Positions 25,714 to 35,300 of a stretch of 64,000 nt of DNA are shown here, in pieces; position 1 is the first letter of the stretch, and every line of letters starts with the position of its first letter. The stretch lies in assembly GCF_007745175.1 (NCBI RefSeq), contig NZ_CP036271.1, positions 6,697,147 through 6,761,146 of the forward strand, read 5' to 3'. The DNA comes from Caulifigura coniformis. Its GTDB lineage: Bacteria; Planctomycetota; Planctomycetia; Planctomycetales; Planctomycetaceae. The translations under genes and the position numbers were made by a program. Under the pieces are notes generated by a model. The model was not told where the DNA came from, ran no database searches, and worked only from the letters and a program-made list of their open reading frames with translations.

Positions 25714-26040
25714 TCAAGGGGCCTTCGGAGCTTCCGGGGTCGGCCGGTCGCACGACATATCGCACTGGTTGTTGTCGCAGTCGTCGGCCGTATCGGTGAA
25801 GATCGAGCCGTACGAGGCGGCGTGAATGACGCCGTTCGCGTCGACCTTGTGGAAGCCCGACGTGAAGTAGCTCTGGTTCAGAGCGCCGATGGCGTCGGCC
25901 ACGTCGTTGAGTTCCGCGTTGATCGAGTGCTGGACTTCGCTCAGTCCGACCACGAGACCGATGACGCACAGCGTCGCCACCAGGACGAGTTCTGCGGAGA
26001 TGATGAATCCGCAGTCGTCATTCAGAAGTTGCTTCAACAT
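25714..26040 (-). CDS. Short pilin-like membrane protein, copy 1
   Basis: 108 residues from ATG 26040, which has AAAGGA about 9 nt upstream (the frame extends much further without support). The N-terminus is a short charged leader (LKQLLNDDCG) followed by a 25-residue hydrophobic helix containing a Glu (FIISAELVLVATLCVIGLVV), as in TadE/Flp-type pilins, then LNDVADAIGALNQSYFTSGFH and an Asp/Cys-rich tail. The Glu falls one position later than in canonical prepilins. It is 60% or more identical to the copy at 29703-30091. Role unknown; probably a surface or membrane-assembled small subunit. Confidence 0.75.
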   Translation of the reverse strand: MLKQLLNDDCGFIISAELVLVATLCVIGLVVGLSEVQHSINAELNDVADAIGALNQSYFTSGFHKVDANGVIHAASYGSIFTDTADDCDNNQCDMSCDRPTPEAPKAP

Positions 26041-26703
26041 AGACAAAGTTCCTTTTGTGAGGTGTAGCGCCTTGCAAAGCCGACTCACCCCCGACGCCAG
26101 AGGAGCAGGTCGCGCCATCCGTATGCGCCGCTTGCGGAAACGCCGGTGTGAAAGGAGTCGTCCGGAAGCGCCGATGAGATGCATCGAGGCCGCCGGCGGA
26201 TCGCCGGCGGGCCTCGTCAAGGAGTCCGGTCCTGCAGAGTGCATTCGTGGTCATGCTTCGGCCCGGTTCGTCCCCGGAGGCGAAGCCGAACGCTGACAGG
26301 TCTCACGCTGTCACCGCAGGTCCGTGTCAGACTGCCAGGCGATTCGGGACGCTGTTCGAGCCGTCGCTCGAGACGCATCACACGACGTTGCCGGCAGGTC
26401 TCACGCCCTCAGAGTTGGCAGGACCCATGCCGTCCCACCTCGCCCCCGGGTTAGAAGGGGGGGCAACTGGCCAGAACTCGTTTCTCGAACAACGATTGCA
26501 ACGTCGCAGCAACGAGTGCCACCTGAGCACGCAGCCGGTGGGACGCGATTCCGCATGTTGCGAAATAGAAACGTGGCGACAGCCCGGGCGCTCAACTCCC
26601 GAAACAAAGAAACCGATGTTGCCGGGAGGGTGAATCCGGGCAACATCGGCACTGGAGCGATCCGCGTGGAAGTCGTCGGGGGATCAATCCTCCCGATTCG
26701 GTG
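26041..26703. other. Non-coding spacer, 660 bp
   Basis: No frame in this stretch has a start with a ribosome site and believable composition. It contains the upstream region of pilin-like copy 1 (26041-26100) and a purine/pyrimidine-mixed, Ser/Arg-rich shadow on all frames. Such a long gap is unusual for this otherwise compact genome section. Confidence 0.5.
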
Positions 26704-27522
26704 TCAGTAGACGACTCCGTGATGAGCGGGCGGGAACGCGGGCCACTCTCCGGTCGGAGCCGACGGCACTCCGTATCCCGGCGGGGCCGGGGGAAGACTG
26801 GGAGCGACCACTTCCTGCGCGGGGCAGGGGTGCTGAACCGGGTCTGCACAGGATCGTTCGATCGCCACGGGCTGAATGCCTGAGATCGGCGGCGCACAGA
26901 CTCCTCCATAGGAGATCCCCTGGAGCAGCATGTTCTGCGGGCTCACGGCGCCCGGCGCGAAGGGGTCGGTCCCGGTAAAGGGCCTTGGGCCGGGCGGGCA
27001 GATCACCGGCGGGACCGAAGTGCGGCAACCACTTCCGCAGCCTGTTCCACAACCGCTTCCACAGCCACTGACACTGCCGCATCCTGTCCCACAGCCGCCT
27101 CCGCAGCCTGTTCCGCAGCCGGTCTGACAGGGCGTTTCACACGGCGCCGGAAGCTGGGCGCAGGGGGCTGGTGGCACGCAGGGGGTCACGCCGCAGGGGA
27201 GCGTCGTGATCGCCGTCGACGTGCAGGACGTCTTGATCGCTGTGGCGAAGTCGGCTTTCTGTTCTTCGCTGCTGTCCTCGTTGTCGAGAAACGACGAGCC
27301 ATAGATGCGGGAGCCGCAGCCATGGAAGCCGTGGGTGTAATACGACTGGTTGAGTGAGCCGATCGCGTTGGCGACGTCGCCGAGTTCTCCTGCAACGGCG
27401 GCTTTGACGGCACTGAGGGCGGCCACGAGCCCGAGCACGAGCACGGTGGAAATCAGAACGAGTTCAGCCGTAATGACGAACCCGCGTTCATCGCGAAGCA
27501 GACTTCGCCAGATCGCAGACAT
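26704..27522 (-). CDS. Pilin-like protein with Cys-Gly-rich and Pro-rich tail
   Basis: 272 residues. Residues 1-75 are a paralog of the short pilin-like proteins: LLRDERGFVITAELVLISTVLVLG then GELGDVANAIGSLNQSYYTHGFHG. Residues about 105-180 are an unusual Cys-Gly array made of GCGTGCG and SGCGSGC units with more than 20 cysteines. The remainder is Pro-rich and ends PPAHHGVVY. GGAG precedes ATG 27522. The array suggests a disulfide-linked or metal-binding surface tail. It is in the same strand as copy 1 and about 660 bp upstream of it. Confidence 0.75.
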   Translation of the reverse strand: MSAIWRSLLRDERGFVITAELVLISTVLVLGLVAALSAVKAAVAGELGDVANAIGSLNQSYYTHGFHGCGSRIYGSSFLDNEDSSEEQKADFATAIKTSCTSTAITTLPCGVTPCVPPAPCAQLPAPCETPCQTGCGTGCGGGCGTGCGSVSGCGSGCGTGCGSGCRTSVPPVICPPGPRPFTGTDPFAPGAVSPQNMLLQGISYGGVCAPPISGIQPVAIERSCADPVQHPCPAQEVVAPSLPPAPPGYGVPSAPTGEWPAFPPAHHGVVY

Positions 27523-28098
27523 GACTTTGCGCTCCAGTAGGGTCGGGGAGCGCGCGCGGTCACGAAACAGAGGCTGCGACAGATGTGGTCCCGCAGCGAA
27601 CCCGGGAGCGGAGCCTTGCAGGGCCCTTGTAATCCGCCCGGGGGACTTGCCGGCCCCCTGACGCTGGCTGCCGACACGGCAACAGCGCGGCGTTCACTCT
27701 GCTCCCGGTTTCGCGGCGGACCGGAGAGCGCGAAGGCTCTCCTGCATGGCGGTCTCTCAGGTCGCCACACACGGTGTCGCACTCGGCGCTGCCGATGGCA
27801 GCGCCGCTCTCGTTTCTCGATACGCTCTCCCCTGGGACAATTGAACAAATCATCACAACCGGAAGAATCGTTGTGGTTGCAACAATCCACACAACCGGCA
27901 CAACCCGTACCGAGAGCGGTGACGTTCGAAGCCAGGGAGCGAAACGAAAACAGCCAAACCGGAAGCAGGGTTTGGCGTTAGGCGGAGAGTCCGCCTGCGA
28001 CAATTGCACCGACATCGCCGACTGCAGCGACTTCAGTGATTAAAACGATTGGCGCGATTTTAACAAATGCGCACACAGTGCCATGCGCCGCGGAGCGA
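27523..28098. other. Non-coding spacer, 576 bp
   Basis: No supported gene. It contains repeated CACAACCGG/CCGGTTGTG-type short words around 27856-27915, including CACAACCGG at least twice and GTTGTGGTTG between them. It is locally AT-richer near 28030-28070. The spacer lies between the Cys-rich pilin-like gene and the coiled-coil membrane protein gene. Confidence 0.45.
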
Positions 28099-28959
28099 TC
28101 AGCGGAGAACCGATTCAGTGTCAACGGCCGAAGTCGACGGCGCCGGGACACGGTTGACCGTAGGTGAGAAGAACATCGACTTGGGCGCACTCGGCTTCGG
28201 AAAGAAGCGGTGGCTGGCCGGAGTCGGCTCGAGCTCGGGCTCTTCAGTCACAGCGCCGGGCTCGCCCGGTTCCTCCGACATCGGCGGGAAGATCTTCACG
28301 GACGTGTCGCGAGGATCGAGCCCGGTCGCCTTGGCCGCCGCGTCGTTGATGGCGGCCGCGAGCCGTCGATCCTGGTCGGCGTAGATCGTCTCAATCACTT
28401 CGACGACGGTGACCGCGGGAACGCTCAGGCGGCGTTCGACATAGGGCTGCAGCTCTGCCAGGCAGGCATCGCGTTCAGCCTCGGCGGCCTTGCGGAGGTC
28501 GTCAATGACGGCCCGGGTCGCGGTGCTTGCCGTCTCCATGTCGCCGAGAAACGAATGCGACATCATCGTGAAATCCGCGGCGGTGGAATCGAACGTCTCC
28601 GACATTCCGGCCAGGTGGAAGTTCGAAGGGGTCGAATCGAACGGGCTCTCTTCGCTCTGGTCGACGAACGAAATGTCGTTCGTCAGAGCCGCCGGAGCAG
28701 CTGCTGTGGACCTTGCCGGAAGCGGATTGGGCACCCCCGATTCGAGCGCGGCGATCTTTTCCTGGAGCGTCGTGATCCGCTCTTCGAGCCGATCGGCGAG
28801 TTCACCGGTGTGCCGGGCGGCCACGTAGTGGCCAAGGACGAAGCCGACGACGAGGAGCAGCATCGAAAACAGCGACGGCAGGCGGAACTGGTGGCCGATC
28901 GCCTGGTAGGCGATGCGTTCCACTTCCGCGCGATCCATCACAGGCGTGGTGTTGTGCAC
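28099..28959 (-). CDS. Single-pass membrane protein with coiled coil
   Basis: 286 residues from GTG 28959, chosen because GAGGAG lies 6 nt upstream; GTG 28983 and ATG 28938 are alternatives. A transmembrane segment near residues 28-50 (LPSLFSMLLLVVGFVLGHYVAA) is followed by a coiled coil (DRLEERITTLQEKIAALES), a low-complexity Ser/Thr/Asp linker, a helical domain (AVIDDLRKAAEAERDACLAEL ... VERRLSVPAVTVVEVIETIY), and an acidic/proline tail. It has no known family for me. It sits between the pilin-like paralogs and may be part of the same surface apparatus. Confidence 0.6.
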   Translation of the reverse strand: MHNTTPVMDRAEVERIAYQAIGHQFRLPSLFSMLLLVVGFVLGHYVAARHTGELADRLEERITTLQEKIAALESGVPNPLPARSTAAAPAALTNDISFVDQSEESPFDSTPSNFHLAGMSETFDSTAADFTMMSHSFLGDMETASTATRAVIDDLRKAAEAERDACLAELQPYVERRLSVPAVTVVEVIETIYADQDRRLAAAINDAAAKATGLDPRDTSVKIFPPMSEEPGEPGAVTEEPELEPTPASHRFFPKPSAPKSMFFSPTVNRVPAPSTSAVDTESVLR

Positions 28960-29648
28960 TGGACGCTCCTCGACGACACCCACCTGTTTCGCGATGGCGA
29001 AAGGGCCGGGCCGGTCTCGTTGCCGGGCTTCCGCGTCACGTGCGGAATAACCCCTTCCTCAGCTATCGGGCGGGCCCTCCCTCACTTTGAGACGGACTGA
29101 CAGGGCCCGCAGACTCCCCGCAGTCACCCAAGTCTGCCAACTGCCCTGGAGCGGGAATCTGGGCAGAGTTTGCAGGCAATGTTCAGGCACCTGAACAGCG
29201 CTGCGGGCAGGCGATTCTTGAACTGATCGCCGGCACGACTACCACAATCGGCACTTTCGGCAAATTCCGGGCATCCACACAGCGCAACGGCAATGCCCAC
29301 CGCCCATTCCGGCAACCTTGCGGATTGCGCCGATTTTGCGAGACATGCGGGTGGCACAGCTTCTGCCAATTGTCGGCGTCAGACAAACCCTGCCGGCCGG
29401 CCCGGTGTGAACGCGGCGACTTCAGTCGCTCGTGCGGATGCCGGCTGTCGCAGGAACGGACCCCGAGGGGCGGTGTGAGGCCGCCTGGGCGAGAGATTGG
29501 ATGGCCAGCGACGGCTGCCGCACGATCCGACGCCGCCGGAGGGTTCGAGTTCCTTCGGAGGGCCGACCGCTTGCAGGCGGCGGCCTTCTTTGACGTTTCC
29601 GCGAACCGGCGATCGATGCACGAGCGCCGGTTCCGAAATCCGGTTTCC
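28960..29648. other. Non-coding spacer, about 690 bp
   Basis: Between the divergent coiled-coil gene and pilin-like copy 2. No frame is convincing. The stretch should carry the promoters for both flanking genes. Composition is mixed with no large repeat that I could find. Confidence 0.45.
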
Positions 29649-29680
29649 GTGCATGCCACCCCGTTGCCTGGGGCATGCAC
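29649..29680 (+). promoter_or_regulatory. Hairpin in the leader of pilin-like copy 2
   Basis: GTGCATGCC-A-CCCC pairs with GGGGCATGCAC (one bulged A), with loop GTTGCCT, ending 22 nt before ATG 29703. It could fold in the mRNA leader and affect translation, or be a protein site. Only the pairing is visible. Confidence 0.5.
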
Positions 29681-29702
29681 TGTCTCTCTCAGGGCAACGC
29701 AC

Positions 29703-30091
29703 ATCACCAAAGAAGACTTGCCATGTTGACTCAACTGCTGCGCGATGAAGGCGGCTTCATCATCTCGGCCGAGCTTGTGCTCGTCGCCACCATCTGTGTG
29801 ATCGGACTCGTGGTCGGACTGAGCGAAGTCCAGCACTCGATCAACGCGGAACTCAACGACGTAGCCGACGCCATCGGCGCTCTGAACCAGAGCTACTTCA
29901 CGTCGGGCTTCCACAAGCTGGACTTCAACGGCATCTGTCACGCCGCGTCCTACGGCTCGATCTTCACCGACTTCTCAGACGACTGCGACTGCAACCAGTG
30001 CGACATCTCCTGCGACCGGCCGACGCCGGAAGGTCCGAAGGGGGTCGGAGGCTTCGGAGGAACCTGCGCCGGCACGTGCGCGGGATTCTGA
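29703..30091 (+). CDS. Short pilin-like membrane protein, copy 2
   Basis: 129 residues. Leader LTQLLRDEGG, hydrophobic helix with a Glu (FIISAELVLVATICVIGLVV), then EVQHSINAELNDVADAIGAL and NQSYFTSGFHK, shared with copy 1, then an Asp/Cys stretch (DDCDCNQCDISCDRPTP) and a Gly/Cys end (GGTCAGTCAGF). It is inverted relative to copy 1 and lies 3.7 kb away. AAGAAG 8-10 nt upstream is a weak ribosome site. A strong terminator follows at 30120. Confidence 0.75.
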
Positions 30092-30119
30092 TCGGCGTTC
30101 CTGATTCTCATGATCGTTC

Positions 30120-30154
30120 AAGCGTCTGGCGTCCTGTGGGCGCCGGACGCTTTT
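30120..30154 (+). terminator. Rho-independent terminator after pilin-like copy 2
   Basis: AAGCGTCTGGCG pairs with CGCCGGACGCTT (one mismatch), loop of 9 nt, followed by TTTTGTGTTG. It is 29 nt past the stop at 30091. Confidence 0.8.
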
Positions 30155-30269
30155 GTGTTGCGCGGAAGGGCCTTGTTGTGGGGGGCACGCCGCTCCCTAT
30201 ACTCCGTTTTTCCTGAGGACAAGACGTGCTTCGCCTCGGCTTGAGCAGGACTCACGGACGAGGTGTGCA

Positions 30270-30770
30270 ATGACTCGCGGATTCCTGGGATACGATGCGT
30301 CCTTCATGCTGGACGTGGTCGTGTGTGCGCTGGTGGCTGTGGTGCCGGTGCTGGCGTGGGGCGTCTTCGAGGCGAAGCGGGGTCGCTATCTCCGGCATCG
30401 AAACATCCAGCTGGCGCTGGCGGTCGTTCTGCTGGTGACCGTGCTGCTGTTTGAAGTCGACATGCGGCTGCAGGGGGGATGGGAGAACATCGTCAATCAC
30501 GATCCCGCGAATCCGAGACTGGCGGGCGACGCCCTTTCGCAGGTTGAGACGCTGCTCTACGTGCACCTGTTTTTCGCCGTGTCGACGCCGCTCCTCTGGG
30601 GAGCGACGATCTGGCTGGCGCTGAAGCGGTTCCCCAATCCCCCCATCCCAGGCCCCCACAGCGCCCTGCACAAGAAGCTGGGCTGGCTGTCCGTGGTCGA
30701 CCTGGTGCTGACTTCCGTGACGGGGCTGGCGTTCTACTACGTGGCGTTCATCCGGACGGCAGCGAGCTGA
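30270..30770 (+). CDS. DUF420-like four-helix membrane protein
   Basis: 166 residues from ATG 30270 (AGG 7 nt upstream); the open frame before it has no start support. Four hydrophobic segments: FMLDVVVCALVAVVPVLAWG, IQLALAVVLLVTVLLF, YVHLFFAVSTPLLWGATIWL, SVVDLVLTSVTGLAFYYVAF. Conserved His in HLFFAV and HSALHKKLGW are as in the DUF420 family, relatives of cytochrome-oxidase assembly membrane proteins. No oxidase genes are next to it. It ends 4 nt before the convergent DUF1501 gene. Confidence 0.75.
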   Translation: MTRGFLGYDASFMLDVVVCALVAVVPVLAWGVFEAKRGRYLRHRNIQLALAVVLLVTVLLFEVDMRLQGGWENIVNHDPANPRLAGDALSQVETLLYVHLFFAVSTPLLWGATIWLALKRFPNPPIPGPHSALHKKLGWLSVVDLVLTSVTGLAFYYVAFIRTAAS

Positions 30771-30773
30771 TCC

Positions 30774-32216
30774 TCAGGCGAGGATCTCTTTCACGACTCG
30801 GCAGGGCTCGACGCCGGTGAGCTTGAGGTCGAGTCCCTGGAACCGGTAGGTCAGGCGGCTGTGGTCGATGCCGAACAGGTGGAGCATCGTGGCGTGGAAG
30901 TCGTGCACGCTGACGGGGTTCTCCACGGCCGCGTAGCCGAGTTCATCGGTGTTGCCGTAGGAGACGCCTCCCTTGATGCCGCCGCCGGCGAGCATCATGG
31001 AGAAGCCCTTGATGTGGTGATCGCGACCGCTGCCGCCCTGGGACATGGGGGTGCGGCCGAACTCGCCGCCGAAGACGATGAGCGTGTCATCGAGCATTCC
31101 GCGGGACTTGAGGTCGTTGATGAGGGCGGCGGTCGGACGATCGACTTCTTCCGCCTTGAGCTTCACGTCGTTCCTGATGTTGCCGTGGTGGTCCCAGTCG
31201 CGGTGGTAGAGCTGGATGAAGCGGACGCCGCGTTCGGCGAGGCGGCGGGCGAGGAGGCAGTTGGAGGCGAATGAACCGTCGCCGGGCTCGGCGCCGTAGG
31301 CTTCGAGGACGTGCCTGGGTTCGCCCGCCATGTCGACGAGCTCGGGGACGCTCGACTGCATCTTGAAGGCCATCTCGTACTGCGCGATGCGGGTGAGGAC
31401 TTCCGGATCGTGCGTCTGAATGTGGCGCAGGCGGTTGAGGCGATTGATGGCGTCGACGGTGTCGGACTGGGCGGCGTCGTTGACCCCCGGCGGGTTGCCG
31501 ATGTGGAGCACGGGGTCGCCGATGGAGTTGAGCTTCACGCCCTGGAAGCGGCTGGGGAGGTTGCCGGCGGACCACTGCCGGGCGGCGATGGGCTGCATCT
31601 GTCCGCCGCGACCGGCGGAGGTGAGGACGACGAAGCCGGGGAGCGATTCGGTTTCCGCGCCGAGACCGTACAGGAGCCAGGAGCCCATGCTGGGCCGGCC
31701 GGCGACGATCGCGCCGGAGTTCATGAGGGTATGGGCCGGATCGTGATTGATCTGCTCGGTGAACATCGAGCGGACGATGCAGATGTCGTCGGCGACGGAC
31801 CCGATATGGGGGAACAGCTCACACAGCGACTGGCCGGACTGGCCGAATTTCTGGAACCCGTGCTGGGGAGCGAAGCATTTGAGTTGGGCGCCCTGGAGCT
31901 GGGCGAGCTGCTGGCCCTTGGTGAACGATTCGGGCATCGGCTGGCCGTTCATTTCGGCGAGCTTCGGCTTGTGGTCGAAGGTTTCGAGGTGGCTGGGTCC
32001 GCCGGCCTGGTAGAGGTAGATGACGCGGCGGCAGCGGGGGGTGTGGTGGGGCGCGGGGATGATGCCGTTCCATTTCTGGTCGGGTCCGCCGAAGAGTTGC
32101 GGGTTCAGGAGGCCGTTGACGGCGAAGGCGCCGAGGCCGGCGAGCGAGCCGCGGAGGAAGGTGCGACGGGAGGCGGAGAGGAGGCGGGGGTCGAATGCGT
32201 TCATAGGAGTGAGCAT
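30774..32216 (-). CDS. DUF1501 secreted protein with Tat signal
   Basis: 480 residues. The N-terminus has a twin-arginine signal (SASRRTFLRGSLAGLGAFAV). Internal motifs such as YLYQAGGPSHLETFDHKPKL, GGEFGRTPMSQGGSGRDHH and GVSYGNTDELGYAAVENPV identify DUF1501, a sulfatase/alkaline-phosphatase-fold family of planctomycetes and relatives with unknown substrate. It is paired with the PSD1 gene 88 nt upstream on the same strand, the usual arrangement. The alternative ATG at 32204 would trim four residues. Confidence 0.95.
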   Translation of the reverse strand: MLTPMNAFDPRLLSASRRTFLRGSLAGLGAFAVNGLLNPQLFGGPDQKWNGIIPAPHHTPRCRRVIYLYQAGGPSHLETFDHKPKLAEMNGQPMPESFTKGQQLAQLQGAQLKCFAPQHGFQKFGQSGQSLCELFPHIGSVADDICIVRSMFTEQINHDPAHTLMNSGAIVAGRPSMGSWLLYGLGAETESLPGFVVLTSAGRGGQMQPIAARQWSAGNLPSRFQGVKLNSIGDPVLHIGNPPGVNDAAQSDTVDAINRLNRLRHIQTHDPEVLTRIAQYEMAFKMQSSVPELVDMAGEPRHVLEAYGAEPGDGSFASNCLLARRLAERGVRFIQLYHRDWDHHGNIRNDVKLKAEEVDRPTAALINDLKSRGMLDDTLIVFGGEFGRTPMSQGGSGRDHHIKGFSMMLAGGGIKGGVSYGNTDELGYAAVENPVSVHDFHATMLHLFGIDHSRLTYRFQGLDLKLTGVEPCRVVKEILA

Positions 32217-32304
32217 TGCGCCGGTCCGGCGAGATATGCGTCAAACGTTGAGATTTTGAGTGACTGTTGCAAGCATTGCGCGTTGTGTGCGTCAGCGCGT
32301 CAAT

Positions 32305-35300
32305 TCAGTCGCGGGTGATGGATTCGCTGAGATTCAGGATGGCCCTGGTGACTGAGGTCATCGCGGCCAGGTCGATGGGATTCGTGTTTGCGTTCAAGGC
32401 AGAGCCGTCTACCCCTACCAGTTCGGTTGCGCTTTTCGGGGATTTTTCGAAGCGGGCGAGCTGCTTCCGGTAGAGATCCGTGAGAATTCCCCGCTCTTCG
32501 TCCGAGGCGACGCGGCCGGCGGCCTGCTGGAAGGCCCATGCGACTCGTGCCTCGGGGCCTGCGCCGCCTTCCTGCAGCGCGCGGGTGGCGAAGGCCTTTG
32601 CGGCTTCGATGAAGATCGGGTCGTTGAGAACGGTCAGCGCCTGGAGGGGCGTGTTGGACGTGGCCCGCTGGACGGTGCATTCCTCGCGAGTGGCGGCGTC
32701 GAAGACGAGGAGAGTGGGATGGACAAAGGTGCGTTGCCAGTGGGTGTAGACGCTGCGGCGATGGAGTTCGTCGCCATAACTGGCGGCGTACTCGCGCTTG
32801 GGGAAGTTCAGCGCGGCCCAGTAACCACCTGGCTGAATCGGGAAGACGCTCGGACCGCCGAACTCGTTGTGCAACAGGCCGCTGATCGCCAGCGCGTTGT
32901 CGCGGATCGATTCGGCATCGAGGCGGATGGGGGTCTGCCGGGCGAGGAGACGGTTGTCGAGATCCCGCTGGCGAGTCTTGTCGTCGGCGACGGAGGACTG
33001 CCGGTAGGCGTGACTCGTGACAATGGTCCGCACCAGGTGCTTGACGTCCCACGGATGCGTGCCTTCCGCAGCAGCCGTGGGGTGCATGAACTCGCTGGCG
33101 AGCCAGTCGAGGAGTTCGGGGTGGCTGGGCCATTCGCCCTGCGAGCCGACGTCGTCGAGGTTCTTGGAGAGTCCCGTCCCGAAGAACTGCCGCCAGGTGC
33201 GGTTGGCGAAGACGCGAGCCGTGAGCGGGTTGTTCGAATCGACGAGCCAGTTGGCGAGGTCGAGCCGGGTGGCGCGGGTTTCGTCCTTGGCGACGGAGCC
33301 GAAGTAGTTGGGGACATCGGGCTTCACGATCTCTCCGGAGTCATCCATCCAGTTGCCGCGGGGAAGAACGCGGATGGGGCGAGGCTCGTTGCGGCTGACC
33401 GTGACAAGTGTTGCCGGGATTGTTTCGAGGAGCATTCCGCGGCGGGCTTTAAGCTCATCCTCTCTCTGACGCATGCCGTCGAATCCGGGACCGAGGATGC
33501 GATAGAAGTCGGCGACGGCCTTTTTGTCTTTCTTGTTGCGGTCTTCGGTTTTCTTCCGGAGGACCGCGATGACGGCTTCGGGGACGCCGCTGTCATCCAT
33601 CGTGGCGCCTTCGAGATGAGACAGCGCGAGGCGGAAGCGACCGATGGTCGCGCGGCGGAACTGCGATTCGTGACGCAGGCGAACGGTGAGGACGGTTTCT
33701 TCCGACGCCTTCAGCGGGGCCCGGAAGCGAACGACGAGCCGGTTCGGAGGCGTGCCGCGGTCGCTTCCAAAGCCGGTGGCGGGGTCGCCGTCGACGGCCG
33801 CGAAGGCGGGGAAGCCGTGGCGTCCGCGCTTGGGTTCCTGACAGACGGCTTCAGAGATAGCGAGAGGACGCGGAGCGCCTGCGCCGTCGGCGATGTCGAT
33901 TTCGAGTTCACTGAGCATGATGCCGACCCACCCGCGGCCGACGTTGCTGCCGGGAAGGTCGAGGCTGGAGTCGATCTGCAGCCGGAGGGCGGCCCATTCG
34001 CCGGCTCCCGGTTTGAATGAGACGGTGTAGGTTTCGCGATCGGGATTGGGGCCGCGGGCCACGATCTGGCCGTTGCCTTCATGAACGAGTTCCGCGCCGT
34101 TTTTCGTCGACAGGGAGGTGGGAGTGACGGTCACCCAGTTCAGCTGCCTGGCCGCATCCAGCGCGATGAGGCGGTCTTCCCAGGCCTTCTGCCCATCCGC
34201 GATGGCCTCTTCAGGAATCGAGTCGCGGAGTTTCTTGATCTGGGCCAGTTCTTCGTCGTAGCGCGCGAGCTGGGCGTCCTGCTCGGGGGTGGTGAGCGTC
34301 ATCAGCGGACCCCATTCCCCGGTGGGACCGGCTCCGCCGTAGAAGCCCTGCTCATCGATGTCGGCGAAGAAGGCTTCAAGGGCGTAGAAGTCCTTGAGCG
34401 TGACCGGGTCGAACTTGTGGTCGTGGCATTCGGCGCAGCCGGTGGTGAGTCCGAGCCAGGCGATGCCAATGGTGCGGACCCGATCAGCCGCATACTTGGC
34501 CAGGTATTCCTTATCCTGAGCGCCTCCTTCGGCCGTCATGCGGTTGAGGCGGTTGAAGGCCGAGGCGACTTTCTGGTCGCGGGTGGCATTCGGAAGGAGA
34601 TCGCCAGCCAGTTGTTCGCGGGTGAACTCATCGAACGGTTTGTTTTCATGGAAGGCCTTCAGGACGTAGTCGCGGTAAGGCCAGACATCCTGCCACTGGT
34701 CGCCGTGGAACCCGACGCTGTCGGCATAGCGGACAGCATCGAGCCAGAACATCGCCTGGCGCTCGGCGAAGCGGGGGGAGGCGAGGAGACGGTCGACGAC
34801 TTTCTCAAAGGCATTCGACGATTCGTCATTCACAAAGGCGTGAATCTCGTCCTCGGTCGGCGGGAGGCCGTGGAGGTCGAAGGTGAGGCGGCGGATCAGC
34901 GTGCGCTTGTCGGCCTCTTTAGCGGGGAAGAGTTTTTCTTTCGCGAGGCGAGCCTGGATGAAGCGGTCGACGGGATGGGGCACGCCGGCGACTTCCGGGA
35001 GGGCAGGGCGGACGACGGGGGTGAAGGACCAGTGATCCTGGTAGACGGCACCTTCGGCGATCCAGCGGCGGAAGGTGTCGACCTGCTGTGGGGTGAGCGG
35101 TTTGACATGCTCGCCCGGCGGCATGCGGTCGTCGGGATCGGTCGACGCGATGCGGCGGATCAGTTCGCTGTCGTCGGGCTTGCCGGGGACGATGGCCGTT
35201 GTCTCGGATTCAAGCTTCGACGTGGCCGCGTCGCGGAGGTCGAGGCGCAGGCCGGCTTCGCGGTGGTTCTTATCGGGGCCGTGACAGGCGAAGCACTTGT

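Noticed and set aside
27978..28190. Short minus-strand frame ending in a hydrophobic run
   Set aside because: Overlaps the end of the coiled-coil protein gene, has no ribosome site, and the hydrophobicity is only 20 residues.
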